DNA from: AB-137-C09 sp964645625
GTDB lineage: Bacteria > Pseudomonadota > Zetaproteobacteria > Mariprofundales > Mariprofundaceae
Direction: 5' to 3'
Length of the DNA: 39,687 nucleotides
NCBI GenBank assembly: GCA_964645625.1
Contig: CAZYAI010000022.1
Coordinates: forward strand, 1 to 39,687
Below, piece by piece: positions 1 to 9,400 of this stretch. A program made the translations under genes and the position numbers. How positions within the stretch are numbered: position 1 is the first letter of the stretch; every line of letters begins with the position of its first letter. Under the pieces are notes generated by a model. It worked only from the letters and a program-made list of their open reading frames with translations, had not been told where the DNA came from and made no database searches.

Positions 1-48
1 ATTCCCTATAGAAAACGCTATAATACTACCTCATAGTCATAATGAGAA

Positions 49-870
49 TTGCTGCCCGCAAATGGGGCTACGTTAGCGGGTACGAATCAAACATTTACTT
101 GGGCAAACTCAGGAGCTACTGCATATTGGCTTATGGTTGGTTCAACTGTTGGTGGTTCAGGTTATTATAACTCAGGTCAATTGGGTGCGGGCGTTACTTC
201 TGCAAATGTTACTGGTTTGCCTACCAAAGGTGTAGCCATTCATGTTCGTTTATACGAAATGATCAATGGAGCGTGGGTAACAACTGATACATCTTATGTT
301 GCTTCTTCTGTACCTGTTGCCACGATCCAGAATTTGACTAATGGTGGCACTATTGCAGGTAATACACCGACTATCACATGGAATAATGTGGGAGCAGATG
401 CCTATTACTTGATGTTGGGTACTTATGTTGGTGGTAATGATCTGTATTCTTCAGGTTACATTCCTGGTGGTACAACTTCTGTTGTTGCTTCTGCATTACC
501 TAACGATGCTCGTACTATTTATGCACGTTTATACACTTGGGGTAATGGTGCTTGGCAGATTAGTGATACTACTTATCAGGTTGCCTTTGGTGCTGCTATT
601 AACTCGCATACGAATGCTCAAACGTTGGCTGGTACTGCGGTTACATTTTCTTGGCCTTTGTCCTCGGGTGCTGGCGGTTATTACCTAGATGCAGGTTCAA
701 CGTTCAACGGTCACGGTGATTATTTCAAATCAGGCTTTTTATCTTCGGCTACGAACTCTGTTAATGTGACAGGTTTGCCTACAGGTAGCGTTCCTGTTTA
801 TGTTCGCTTGTACACTTGGGTTGGAGGTTCTTGGCAGCTTTCTGATACAGTATACACATCAGCTCCTTGA
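49..870 (+). CDS. Secreted-type repeat protein, C-terminal fragment (probable 5'-truncated gene)
   Basis: The ORF encodes three repeats of about 90 residues. Each has a TFTW-type core, a YYL/YWL strand, a TSxxVTGLP segment and a VRLYxW...W...DTxY ending. The repeats match those at the C-terminus of the protein at 10828-13428, and both proteins end in YTSAP, so they are paralogues. The only start is a TTG at 49. In-frame stops lie at 34-36, 40-42 and 43-45, there is no signal peptide, and the first repeat begins at once. A perfect TATAAT sits at 19-24 but has no visible -35. I infer a 3' remnant of a longer secreted protein, or one broken by a frameshift left of the window. A strong terminator follows at 893. 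The fold could be Ig/FnIII-like, but this is not established. Function unknown; a cell-surface or matrix role is a guess from context. Confidence 0.6.
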   Translation: MLPANGATLAGTNQTFTWANSGATAYWLMVGSTVGGSGYYNSGQLGAGVTSANVTGLPTKGVAIHVRLYEMINGAWVTTDTSYVASSVPVATIQNLTNGGTIAGNTPTITWNNVGADAYYLMLGTYVGGNDLYSSGYIPGGTTSVVASALPNDARTIYARLYTWGNGAWQISDTTYQVAFGAAINSHTNAQTLAGTAVTFSWPLSSGAGGYYLDAGSTFNGHGDYFKSGFLSSATNSVNVTGLPTGSVPVYVRLYTWVGGSWQLSDTVYTSAP

Positions 871-892
871 TGATGTAGTTTTTTTAGTGGGG

Positions 893-920
893 AAAGAGGC
901 TGCTTGCAGCCTCTTTTTTC
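893..920 (+). terminator. Rho-independent terminator after the repeat-protein fragment
   Basis: A GAGGCTGC/GCAGCCTC stem with a very short loop is followed by a run of T. It lies about 25 bp past the stop at 870 and separates the fragment from the polysaccharide operon. Confidence 0.85.
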
Positions 921-949
921 TATCTTTGGACATTGCTTTGCTGTAGCTT

Positions 950-981
950 TATCATACTTTTGTATGATAGACGCTTTTTTT
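950..981 (+). terminator. Second hairpin followed by a T tract
   Basis: TATCATAC (950-957) pairs perfectly with GTATGATA (962-969) across a TTTT loop. GACGC and seven T follow. It could be a back-up terminator or an operator; the AT-rich stem and the 5-nt gap before the T tract make termination uncertain. Confidence 0.35.
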
Positions 982-986
982 ATATG

Positions 987-1018
987 AGTCAGTATTCGCC
1001 AAAGAGATAATTCTGACT
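987..1018. promoter_or_regulatory. Inverted repeat upstream of the polysaccharide operon
   Basis: AGTCAGTATT (987-996) and AATTCTGACT (1009-1018) form a dyad with one mismatch and a 12-nt spacer. It ends 28 bp before the methyltransferase ATG and contains a GATAAT (1006-1011) that could be a -10 box. Its position makes it a candidate operator for the eight-gene operon. No matching -35 was found. Confidence 0.35.
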
Positions 1019-1046
1019 GATATGGTTGATTGAACGAGTGTTGTGA

Positions 1047-1883
1047 ATGAGTTGTATAGAAAAAGATGCCCATGATGTGTTTTATCAAGGTGGTAATGAC
1101 CTGCTTCATGCGGCCAACACAGTCGACGATTATGTTCAATGGTATCATGGCTTGTATCTAAGTCCTTTTCATCGCGGAGGCATTACCAAAGGTTACGTGC
1201 GTAATCAAGCTGTTGAAGCTTTGTTGCAAGCTGTCGCGCTATCTGGGAAGAACTATAATCAAGTTCGTGTGTTGGATGCAGGGTGTGGGCAAGGCGGCTT
1301 GTCTGTTTATTTGGCATGCTTGGGCTTTGAAGTGATTGCTGTTGATTTATCTGAGGTGGCGTGCGCAGATGCTCGCACCTTGGCGAAAAAACTTGCTGTG
1401 GATAATCGTTGTGTTTTTCATGCAACCAGTTTGGCAGACATTCCAGAAGAAGATCATAGTATTGACTATATTATCGGTCATGCCTCTTTGCATCATTTTA
1501 TAAAATATCGAGAAATTCCTGCTGAGTTATCACGCATTAGTAAGCCTGGTTGCGAAGGTTTTTTTGCTGATTCATATGGTGAGAACCCAATCTATCGTTT
1601 GTTTCATAACAAAGAGCAAATGACACGTTTGGGCGATGTTTCATTGACCAAGCCAATGGTTGAAGATTATTTTAATCCTCTGTTTAGTGTCCAGATGATT
1701 CCTGCCGATTGGTTCGCTATGTTGGATAAGTTATGGCTTAAAGTGTTACCTCGTTCAAGCTTAGGCTTAGCTAGAGCTATGGCGAAGGTTCACCATTCAT
1801 TGGATCGTTGTATACCTATATCCTCTCGTATTGCTTTGCGTTTGTCAGGCTCAGCAATGACGCACATTAAACGTTTAGGTTGA
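1047..1883 (+). CDS. Class I SAM-dependent methyltransferase
   Basis: The 278-residue protein has a Rossmann-type methyltransferase core. Motif I is VLDAGCGQGG (about residues 74-83), the acidic end of strand 2 is VIAVDLS, and IDYIIGHASLHHF corresponds to motif IV. These bind S-adenosylmethionine. The substrate cannot be read from the sequence. As the first gene of a polysaccharide operon, with the next start only 5 bp after its stop, it most likely O-methylates a sugar or uronic acid. The ATG at 1047 has only a weak ribosome-binding site. The closing basic segment could be a membrane-associating tail. Confidence 0.8.
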   Translation: MSCIEKDAHDVFYQGGNDLLHAANTVDDYVQWYHGLYLSPFHRGGITKGYVRNQAVEALLQAVALSGKNYNQVRVLDAGCGQGGLSVYLACLGFEVIAVDLSEVACADARTLAKKLAVDNRCVFHATSLADIPEEDHSIDYIIGHASLHHFIKYREIPAELSRISKPGCEGFFADSYGENPIYRLFHNKEQMTRLGDVSLTKPMVEDYFNPLFSVQMIPADWFAMLDKLWLKVLPRSSLGLARAMAKVHHSLDRCIPISSRIALRLSGSAMTHIKRLG

Positions 1884-1888
1884 TCTAA

Positions 1889-3784
1889 ATGTGTGGTATT
1901 GCTGGGTTTGTTGTTCATCATGGTAACCCTAACCTACTCCAGCAACGTTTAATGATGATGTCAGATAGCATCAAACATCGTGGCCCTGATGATTGCGGCT
2001 ATTACTTAGATGGTTTTGATGTGGGCTCTTTTGTAGGTCTTGCACATCGTCGTTTATCCATTATCGATTTGTCGTCAGGGCATCAACCGATGAGTAATGA
2101 TGATGTTACCACACATATTGTGTTTAATGGTGAAATTTACAATTTTGCTACATTACGTCGCGAACTTATTGCTGCTGGTTATTGCTTTAAAACATCATCA
2201 GACACTGAAGTCATACTCCGTGCATACGAAGAGTATGGTGCATCATGTGTGGAAAAATTGCGTGGTATGTTTGCATTTGCCATTTGGGATGCAAAGAAGC
2301 AATCATTATTTATTGCGCGAGACCGTTTTGGTCAAAAACCATTGTATTATACTCAATATGGGAAAGAACTTGTTTTTGGCTCCGAAATAAAAAGTATTTT
2401 GGCACAAAAGAATCATGAACATCCATTCAATGAACAAGCAATGGTTGATTATTTGCAATACCGTTATGTGCCTTCCCCAGCAACATTATTTTCGGGTATC
2501 TATAAATTACCACCTGGCTGCTATGGTATTTGGGGGCAGGGGGAATGGCGCATGGAGCGTTATTATACACCACCTGATCAATCGCCAAGGGCGGCGACTG
2601 CACGTCATTATACAGCACAAGACTTTTTAGCAAAGTTAGATGAATCAGTCCAGTTACGCATGATTAGTGATGTTCCATTTGGTGCTTTTCTTTCTGGCGG
2701 GTTGGACTCATCAGCTATTGTTGCTTTAATGGCTCGTCATAGTAGTCAGCCTATTAATACTTTTTCGGTGGGTTTCCGTGAAAGTAAGTATTCTGAATTG
2801 GCTTATGCACGTACAATAGCTGAGCAATTTAATACCAATCATCATGAATTAGAGGTCGATGACCGAACGATGATGGAAACCCTTCCAGACCTTATAGGTT
2901 TTCGGGATGCTCCTGTTTCAGAACCTTCGGATATTCCTGTTTTTTTATTGGCATCAGAAGCTAGAAAAACGGTGAAAATGGTCTTAACAGGAGAGGGGAG
3001 TGATGAAATCCTTGGTGGCTACCCTAAACACAGTTACGAACGTTTTGTCACACCGTTTCAATATATTCCTAGCAGTTTGCGAGGTGCGATGGAGGCAAGT
3101 GTTAATGCGCTCCCCTATCGTTTTCGTCGTGCTAAAACAGCGCTTGCTAATTTACAAGATGTTCAATGGGCTAGCCGTATGCCGAGATGGTTTGGTGCCT
3201 TAAATCATCAAGCTATTCAGTCGCTGCTTATGCCATCATTTCATCATTTGCTAGAATCTTCTAATGGTGATACGGCTTATCATTTGCAATCACATATAGG
3301 TAATAGTGGCTTGCGACGGATCTTATATTTTGACCAAACCAGTTGGTTGCCTGATAATTTGCTAGAGCGTGGCGATAGAATGACTATGGCGGCAAGTATT
3401 GAAGCGCGCATGCCATTTATGGATCACTGTCTTATTGCTATGGCATCGGAGCTGGCTGATCGTGATCGCATTCGTGGTATGACAGGTAAGTGGATATTGC
3501 GCCGCGCTGCCCAGTCAATTATTCCTAAACATATTATTGATCGCCCTAAAGTGGGTTTCCGTGTTCCTGTTAATGAATGGTTTCAGCATGGCATGAAAGA
3601 TTATTTATGCGACCATTTGTTAGCTACCAAAGGTTTGAGTTCGCATTATTTTCAACGTGATGTTGTAGAGGGCGTTATTCAAGAGCATACCAGTGGTCGC
3701 CATAATCACGAAAAATTATTGTGGAGCCTCCTTAACCTTGAGTTATGGTATCGTCAATATATACACACAGAAGGTACGGGCTAA
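1889..3784 (+). CDS. Asparagine-synthase-like glutamine amidotransferase (exopolysaccharide type)
   Basis: The 631-residue protein starts MCGIAGF, so Cys2 is the class II glutaminase nucleophile after Met removal. RHRGPDD and SSDTEVILRAYEEYG follow in the glutaminase half. The synthetase half has the ATP-pyrophosphatase loop SGGLDSS (about residues 269-275) and GEGSDE. Length and architecture match AsnB-like amidotransferases of EPS clusters, including the family annotated with XrtA/PEP-CTERM loci, although no exosortase is present here. In such clusters these enzymes are thought to convert a sugar carboxylate to an amide rather than to make asparagine. An AlgD-like dehydrogenase two genes downstream would supply the uronic acid. 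The stop overlaps the next start (TAATG). Confidence 0.85.
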   Translation: MCGIAGFVVHHGNPNLLQQRLMMMSDSIKHRGPDDCGYYLDGFDVGSFVGLAHRRLSIIDLSSGHQPMSNDDVTTHIVFNGEIYNFATLRRELIAAGYCFKTSSDTEVILRAYEEYGASCVEKLRGMFAFAIWDAKKQSLFIARDRFGQKPLYYTQYGKELVFGSEIKSILAQKNHEHPFNEQAMVDYLQYRYVPSPATLFSGIYKLPPGCYGIWGQGEWRMERYYTPPDQSPRAATARHYTAQDFLAKLDESVQLRMISDVPFGAFLSGGLDSSAIVALMARHSSQPINTFSVGFRESKYSELAYARTIAEQFNTNHHELEVDDRTMMETLPDLIGFRDAPVSEPSDIPVFLLASEARKTVKMVLTGEGSDEILGGYPKHSYERFVTPFQYIPSSLRGAMEASVNALPYRFRRAKTALANLQDVQWASRMPRWFGALNHQAIQSLLMPSFHHLLESSNGDTAYHLQSHIGNSGLRRILYFDQTSWLPDNLLERGDRMTMAASIEARMPFMDHCLIAMASELADRDRIRGMTGKWILRRAAQSIIPKHIIDRPKVGFRVPVNEWFQHGMKDYLCDHLLATKGLSSHYFQRDVVEGVIQEHTSGRHNHEKLLWSLLNLELWYRQYIHTEGTG

Positions 3785-5790
3785 TGCTGGGGGGAACAGG
3801 TGGTTTAGCATGGAAGGTTCGTCGCCTTAGCGTGATGTCGGGAAGCGAGATATATTGGCGTATTAAGCAATTTATTAGCCTACAGGTCGAGGCTTTATTA
3901 GTAAGATGGGGCTGGCAACCACGCCTTTTAGGCTCGATGAATCATAACATATCATGGCTTAATCACCATCAACCAGAGAACCTTATACGACCCATGATTG
4001 ATGAACTAGGGCGCGAGCAATTACTCAAGGGAAAGATTGATTTTTTTGGTGGTTCATCGTTATGTGTTGGTATGCCAACACAGTGGCATAAGGATCCTCT
4101 GACGGGTAGAGAGACACCGCGTAGCTTTGGACCAAAGATTAACTATCGTGATAGTGCTTCCATTGGGGATGCAAAATATGTATGGGAGCTGGGGCGTCAT
4201 CAACATCTTGTTGCTTTAGCCGCTGATTACGCCTTACATGGCGATTTGCGATGTAAGCAAAAAGTTGTTGCTGATATTGAACATTGGGTTGTCGAGAATC
4301 CCTTTGGTGTTGGTATTCATTGGTGTAGCACGTTAGAAGTCGCCTTGCGTTTGATTGCATGGGCGATGATTCACAGTTTACTTTATCAGCGTGACCAACA
4401 AGGTTTATTAGAAGCTGTAAATCAACGTGATGCCGTAGTGCAATCTATTTATCAACAACAGTGGTTTATTCGTCATCATTTATCATTGCATTCGTCTGCC
4501 AATAATCATTTGATTGGTGAACTAAGTGGTTTGTGGCTGTCTATTAGTGTGTTTTCACTAGGGGAACAACATACGCGCCAACAACAATGGCTGGATTTTG
4601 CGCAAAATATGCTGGAGCAAGAAGCAGAAAAACAGGTATACGATGATGGTGTGAATAAAGAACAGGCATTTTATTATCACCTTTGGGTTTTAGAGTATTT
4701 TTTGCTGTTGTGGTGTGTAGGGCAACGTACGCAACGGTTATTCAGTCAAGTATTTGAGCAACGTTTATTAGCGATGGCATCATTTTTGCGCACCGTAATG
4801 CCAGAACGTGGTGAACCACCTCAGGTGGGCGATTCTGATAATGGTTTTGTGCTTCGTTTTCGACACCGTTGGCCAGAACAACCTTACCATGAAGTGTTAC
4901 ATGCCGTGGCGATGGTGTTTGGGCAGGGTAGTATATCACCCTCGCCCCACGTTGATTCTTGCGATAAAGGATTTTGGTTGTATCAGATCGTTCCGCCAGC
5001 GTCATTGGGTCATATGTTAGCATGGCAACGTCATTATCCAGCCATCTATGAACAGGGGGGGTATGCAGTTTTAGGTGATGAACGGTGTCATATTGTTTTT
5101 GATGCTGGATCATTGGGTTACCCCGAAATTGCGGCGCATGGTCATGCCGATGCATTGAGTTTTTGTCTTGCGGTTGATGATCAATGGTGGTTTGTTGACC
5201 CTGGAACGTATGCTTACCATACGCAGGAAGATTGGCGACAATATTTTCGTGGCACATCGGCGCATAATACCATGTGTGTTGATCATCACGATCAGTCACA
5301 AAGTGGTGGTACATTTTTATGGCTGCGTCATGCCCAAGCACAGCTTAAGCTGTGCAATGCATCCATGAAAGAGCAAGTTGTATCGGGTTATCATGATGGC
5401 TATCAATGTCTTGGTGTGGAGCATCAACGTACGATGCGTTACCGTAGTGGTGATCAGGAACTCTATATCAGTGATCATATCATTTGTCATTCATTGCATA
5501 AATTTGAGTTTTACTTTCACCTTGACCCATCCGTTACTGTGGAACGTAATGAGAAAACTTGGCTGTTACGGCATAAAGATAACGCTGCCATGATGGTTTC
5601 CCTTAGTAGCACAGCAGATCTTCAATGGACATTGCTTTGTGGTAGCGATGATCCAAAAGGTGGTTGGTTTTCACATCAGTTAGGCTGTAAACAACCTTGT
5701 TATACATTGCTTGCTACAGTGGATGCTCATAGCGACATCACCATGCCATTTACTATAAAATTATTAAGTTCGGGAGAGCATATTATATGA
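3784..5790 (+). CDS. Heparinase II/III family protein (putative uronate polysaccharide lyase)
   Basis: The protein is about 668 residues long. It has an all-alpha toroid-like N-terminal half (about 1-360, including LHSSANNHLIGE) and a beta-rich C-terminal half typical of heparinase II/III-like proteins. Motifs include AAHGHADALSF, WWFVDPGTYAYH and FRGTSAHNT, whose His/Tyr residues fit the lyase active-site region. Relatives include alginate and heparin lyases. I chose the ATG at 3784 because it is translationally coupled to the upstream stop; an in-frame start at 3745 would overlap more. No signal peptide is evident, which raises the possibility of a cytoplasmic or non-classical role. Such genes recur in EPS operons, where they probably trim or clear the polymer. 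Confidence 0.8.
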   Translation: MLGGTGGLAWKVRRLSVMSGSEIYWRIKQFISLQVEALLVRWGWQPRLLGSMNHNISWLNHHQPENLIRPMIDELGREQLLKGKIDFFGGSSLCVGMPTQWHKDPLTGRETPRSFGPKINYRDSASIGDAKYVWELGRHQHLVALAADYALHGDLRCKQKVVADIEHWVVENPFGVGIHWCSTLEVALRLIAWAMIHSLLYQRDQQGLLEAVNQRDAVVQSIYQQQWFIRHHLSLHSSANNHLIGELSGLWLSISVFSLGEQHTRQQQWLDFAQNMLEQEAEKQVYDDGVNKEQAFYYHLWVLEYFLLLWCVGQRTQRLFSQVFEQRLLAMASFLRTVMPERGEPPQVGDSDNGFVLRFRHRWPEQPYHEVLHAVAMVFGQGSISPSPHVDSCDKGFWLYQIVPPASLGHMLAWQRHYPAIYEQGGYAVLGDERCHIVFDAGSLGYPEIAAHGHADALSFCLAVDDQWWFVDPGTYAYHTQEDWRQYFRGTSAHNTMCVDHHDQSQSGGTFLWLRHAQAQLKLCNASMKEQVVSGYHDGYQCLGVEHQRTMRYRSGDQELYISDHIICHSLHKFEFYFHLDPSVTVERNEKTWLLRHKDNAAMMVSLSSTADLQWTLLCGSDDPKGGWFSHQLGCKQPCYTLLATVDAHSDITMPFTIKLLSSGEHII

Positions 5791-7109
5791 GTACACACAT
5801 TAGCGTAATAGGTCTTGGTTACGTCGGCGTGGTATCTGCTGCCTGTCTGGCAGAGGAAGGCTGCACCGTCATTGGCGTGGATGTATCCAGCACCAAGGTG
5901 GATTTAATTGCACAAGGGCACAGTCCTATTATTGAAGCGGGGCTAGCAGATATGTTAGCGCGTCAGACAGCCAATGGAAAATTAACAGCGACACAGGACG
6001 TCGAATACGCCATTCATCATAGTGATATGTCATTGGTTTGCGTAGGTACACCGAGTCGTGATAATGGCAGTTTAAACCTTGACTACGTAAAGCGTGTGTG
6101 CGAGCAAATAGGTATGGCTTTAAAGACCAGTGAACGTCCTCATTCGGTCGTGATGCGTAGTACTATGCTACCTGGAACGATGAATGATTTGGTTATTCCC
6201 ACCTTAGAAAGTAGTTCTGGCAAGAAAGCGGGGGTTGACTTTGGTGTTTGTAATAACCCTGAGTTTCTGCGTGAAGGCACAGCAGTATATGATTTTTACC
6301 ATCCACCAAAAACAGTGATTGGAGAAGTAGACAAGCATAGTGGCGATCAACTTGCACAACTATATGAGAAACTAGATGCGCCGTTACTGCGTACAGATAT
6401 TGCAACAGCAGAAATGGTTAAATATACAGATAATGTGTGGCATGCATTAAAAGTTGGTTTTGCCAATGAAATTGGCAATATCTGTAAGGCTGTCAACGTC
6501 GATAGTCATAAAGTTATGGAAATTTTTTGCCAAGATACCAAGTTGAATCTATCACCGTATTATATGAAGCCAGGTTTTGCTTTTGGTGGTTCTTGCTTGC
6601 CGAAAGATGTTCGTGCTTTAACCTATAAAGCACGAAGCTTGGATTTAGATTTGCCGATTTTGAATGCGGTTATGAATAGTAATACGCTGCAAATTGAACG
6701 TGCTAAGCACATGATCCAAAGTACAGGGAAAAAACATGTGGCTTTGTTAGGGTTAAGCTTTAAAGCAGGAACAGATGATTTGCGCGAAAGCCCTCAGGTG
6801 ATGTTGGTGGAATGGTTGTTGGGTAAAGGCTTTGATGTTTCTGTGTTTGATAGCAATGTCCATCTTGCATCGCTGATGGGCGGGAATAAAGAATATATCC
6901 TTAACCACATTCCTCACATACACCGTCTTTTAGATACAGATATTGAACGCGTTATAGATAACGCAGAAGTCGTTGTTGTAGGTAATAGTGGTGAACAATT
7001 TAAAACAACCCTTGCGACTTTAGGAGAGGATAAAATTGTGATTGACCTTGTCCGTATATTAGATTCAGCCAATGATACTGAGGCTCAGTATCAAGGTATT
7101 TGTTGGTAA
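5787..7109 (+). CDS. algD: GDP-mannose 6-dehydrogenase (AlgD-like)
   Basis: The 440-residue protein has an N-terminal NAD-binding GLGYVG (about residues 9-14), the SPIIEAGL segment and NPEFLREGTA. GGSCLPKD carries the catalytic Cys. The segments NVWHALKVGFANEIGNI and GLSFKAGTDDLRESP and the C-terminal GICW are shared with Pseudomonas AlgD more than with UDP-glucose dehydrogenases. The known reaction is a two-step NAD-dependent oxidation of GDP-mannose to GDP-mannuronate. It overlaps the preceding stop by 4 bp (ATGA). Polymer-assembly genes of a standard alginate operon (alg8, alg44, algE) are absent from the window, so the product need not be alginate. A UDP-glucose or UDP-ManNAc specificity cannot be excluded. 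Confidence 0.85.
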   Translation: MSTHISVIGLGYVGVVSAACLAEEGCTVIGVDVSSTKVDLIAQGHSPIIEAGLADMLARQTANGKLTATQDVEYAIHHSDMSLVCVGTPSRDNGSLNLDYVKRVCEQIGMALKTSERPHSVVMRSTMLPGTMNDLVIPTLESSSGKKAGVDFGVCNNPEFLREGTAVYDFYHPPKTVIGEVDKHSGDQLAQLYEKLDAPLLRTDIATAEMVKYTDNVWHALKVGFANEIGNICKAVNVDSHKVMEIFCQDTKLNLSPYYMKPGFAFGGSCLPKDVRALTYKARSLDLDLPILNAVMNSNTLQIERAKHMIQSTGKKHVALLGLSFKAGTDDLRESPQVMLVEWLLGKGFDVSVFDSNVHLASLMGGNKEYILNHIPHIHRLLDTDIERVIDNAEVVVVGNSGEQFKTTLATLGEDKIVIDLVRILDSANDTEAQYQGICW

Positions 7110-7114
7110 GAGGT

Positions 7115-8959
7115 ATGACGATATCTATCCTCGGTATATCAGCGTTTTACCATGATAGTGCTGCTGCATTGGTGCAAGATGGTGTTATTGTAGCCGCCGC
7201 ACAAGAAGAACGTTTCACTCGCAAAAAACATGATCCCGCATTCCCTTCTGAGGCTATTAGCTATTGTTTGAAGACGGCAAATATTGAATTAAATGATGTT
7301 CAACATATTGTTTTTTATGATAAACCATTGGTTAAGTTTGAACGTTTGTTGGAAACCTATTTGGCTTATGCGCCTTCAGGATTTCGCTCCTTTTTATCGG
7401 CGATGCCTGTTTGGTTGAAAGAGAAGTTGTACTTAAAAACAGTGTTGGGCAAAGAATTGGCAGCTTTAGGTGGTTGCAAGCCAAGAGATTTACCACCGTT
7501 GTTATTTACGGAGCATCACCAATCTCATGCTGCATCGGCATTCTTTCCATCACCTTTCGAAAAAGCTGCCGTGATGTGCTTGGATGGTGTTGGTGAATGG
7601 GCATCATCATCCGTATGGTTAGGGGATGGTAATACCTTGACACCTCAATGGGAGATGGACTTTCCACACTCATTAGGTTTGCTGTATTCTGCTTTTACCT
7701 ACTACACAGGTTTTAAAGTGAATTCAGGGGAATATAAGCTTATGGGTTTAGCACCCTATGGTGAACCACGCTATGTGGATCTGATTCTCGATAACCTTAT
7801 GGACTTAAAGGAAGATGGCACCTTCCGCTTGGATATGTCTTATTTCAATTATGCGACTGGTCTTACGATGACCAATGATAAATTTGCTGACCTGTTTGGA
7901 GGCCCCGCACGAACTTCTGAAGGTGTGTTGACTGAGCGAGAGATGGATATTGCAGCCTCAATCCAAAAAGTCACTGAAGAAGTAGTATTGCGTTTAGGTA
8001 AAACCGTACGTAAAGAGTTAGATGTACCCTACCTTTGCCTTGCTGGTGGCGTAGCATTAAACTGTGTATCCAATGGGAAGTTATTACGTTCAGGTGTCTT
8101 TGATGATATTTGGATTCAACCAGCTGCAGGTGATGCAGGTGGTGCATTGGGTGCTGCTTTGTCGGTGTATTATGAATACCTTGAGCAAAAACGCGAGGTT
8201 AATTTAGCGGATAGCATGCGCGGATCCTATCTTGGTTGTTGTTACGATGACGCAAGCATTGAATCCTATTTGAACTCTGTGAATGCGGTGTACCGTCGCC
8301 TTGATGATGCGACGTTAATGACGCAGCTGGCTGCTATCTTGGATGATGGTAAGGTTGTTGGGTGGATGCAAGGTCGCATGGAGTTTGGCCCTCGTGCCTT
8401 GGGAGCGCGTTCGATTATTGGTGATCCTCGTAATACTGATATGCAGTCGGTCATGAACTTGAAAATAAAATATCGTGAGTCTTTTCGTCCATTTGCTCCG
8501 ATTGTTAAGGCAGAGCGTGTCTCTGACTACTTTGAGCATCAAGGCAAAAGTCCTTATATGCTTATGGTTGCTCCAGTTCATAAAGATCACCGCTTACCGA
8601 TGACGGAGGCACAACAGGCATTGTTTGGCATTGAAAAATTGAATGTTCCACGCTCTTCCTTACCAGCTGTAACTCATGTGGATTATTCGGCTCGTATTCA
8701 AACTGTCCATAAAGAGACTAATCCTCGCCTTTATCATTTGCTGGATGCCTTTGAAGATCGAACAGCTTGCCCTGTTTTGGTTAACACCTCGTTTAATGTA
8801 CGCGGTGAGCCCATTGTTAATACGCCTGAAGATGCTTACCGCTGCTTTATGCGTACAGAAATGGATTGTTTGGTGATTGAGAATTACTTGTTAGAAAAAA
8901 CAAGCCAACCAGCATGGCAGCATAATGATGCTTGGCAAGAGGAGTTCGCACTTGATTAG
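7115..8959 (+). CDS. Carbamoyltransferase (NodU/CmcH/SxtI family)
   Basis: The protein is about 614 residues long and begins MTISILGISAFYHDSAAAL, the standard N-terminus. It carries EEHHQSHAASAFF-type metal-binding histidines (from about residue 133) in the Kae1-like domain, and GGVALNCVSNGK. The YrdC-like C-terminal domain has GPRALGARSIIGDPR and FNVRGEPIV. The family transfers a carbamoyl group from carbamoyl phosphate via carbamoyl-AMP to a hydroxyl. The ATG at 7115 fits the family; an upstream in-frame TTG at 7100 overlaps algD and adds nothing recognisable. The next two genes are the SxtJ and SxtK/DUF5989-like partners that accompany SxtI in saxitoxin clusters. Here the acceptor is probably a glycan intermediate. 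Confidence 0.9.
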   Translation: MTISILGISAFYHDSAAALVQDGVIVAAAQEERFTRKKHDPAFPSEAISYCLKTANIELNDVQHIVFYDKPLVKFERLLETYLAYAPSGFRSFLSAMPVWLKEKLYLKTVLGKELAALGGCKPRDLPPLLFTEHHQSHAASAFFPSPFEKAAVMCLDGVGEWASSSVWLGDGNTLTPQWEMDFPHSLGLLYSAFTYYTGFKVNSGEYKLMGLAPYGEPRYVDLILDNLMDLKEDGTFRLDMSYFNYATGLTMTNDKFADLFGGPARTSEGVLTEREMDIAASIQKVTEEVVLRLGKTVRKELDVPYLCLAGGVALNCVSNGKLLRSGVFDDIWIQPAAGDAGGALGAALSVYYEYLEQKREVNLADSMRGSYLGCCYDDASIESYLNSVNAVYRRLDDATLMTQLAAILDDGKVVGWMQGRMEFGPRALGARSIIGDPRNTDMQSVMNLKIKYRESFRPFAPIVKAERVSDYFEHQGKSPYMLMVAPVHKDHRLPMTEAQQALFGIEKLNVPRSSLPAVTHVDYSARIQTVHKETNPRLYHLLDAFEDRTACPVLVNTSFNVRGEPIVNTPEDAYRCFMRTEMDCLVIENYLLEKTSQPAWQHNDAWQEEFALD

Positions 8960-8983
8960 AATAGATTGTGGTATACGGGTATC

Positions 8984-9400
8984 ATGATGAATCAGCCTAT
9001 TCCAGAACTAGATCGTAAGGGTTTGCGACAATTTGGTTTGATTTTAGCCGCCGTATTGACACTTGTTTGTGGTGTATTGTTACCTTGGATTTGGCAGCTA
9101 GATAACCAGCCTAATGTTTTTTGGATGGTACTTGGAGGCTTGGTTGCCATCTGGGCAATGGTAGCCCCTGATACTATACGTGGATTTTATCATGCATGGA
9201 TGCGTGTAGCTATGGTTATTGGTCATGTGATCAATACATTATTATTAGCATGCGTGTTCTTTGTTGTTGTTACGCCAATGGCTGTAATTATGCGAAGTAT
9301 GGGTAAAGACCCCATGCGTAGAAGGCTTGACCCGCAAGTCAATAGTTATCGTATTCATACAGTAGCAAGACATAAAAAACATATGGAAAGGCCATACTAA
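8984..9400 (+). CDS. SxtJ-family membrane protein
   Basis: The protein is about 138 residues with three predicted membrane segments: FGLILAAVLTLVCGVLLPW near the start, VFWMVLGGLVAIWAMVAP, and a third at about residues 77-100. A short basic tail follows. Size, topology, the LRQFG and MGKDPMRRRLDP-type segments, and position directly behind a carbamoyltransferase fit the SxtJ family. The biochemical role is not known; it may anchor or assist the carbamoyltransferase at the membrane. ATG codons at 8984 and 8987 are both possible. The stop overlaps the next start (TAATG). Confidence 0.7.
   Translation: MMNQPIPELDRKGLRQFGLILAAVLTLVCGVLLPWIWQLDNQPNVFWMVLGGLVAIWAMVAPDTIRGFYHAWMRVAMVIGHVINTLLLACVFFVVVTPMAVIMRSMGKDPMRRRLDPQVNSYRIHTVARHKKHMERPY

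Noticed and set aside
798..1148. 116-codon frame on the - strand
   Set aside because: It crosses a terminator, the operon's upstream region and two real coding ends; no protein-like features.
4742..5341. Long open frame (199 codons) on the - strand
   Set aside because: It lies wholly inside the heparinase-family gene, is His/Gln-rich as expected of a shadow frame, and has no ribosome-binding site or domain.
1889..5790. Exosortase/PEP-CTERM locus
   Set aside because: The amidotransferase and lyase are of types found in such loci, but no exosortase gene or PEP-CTERM tail occurs in the window.
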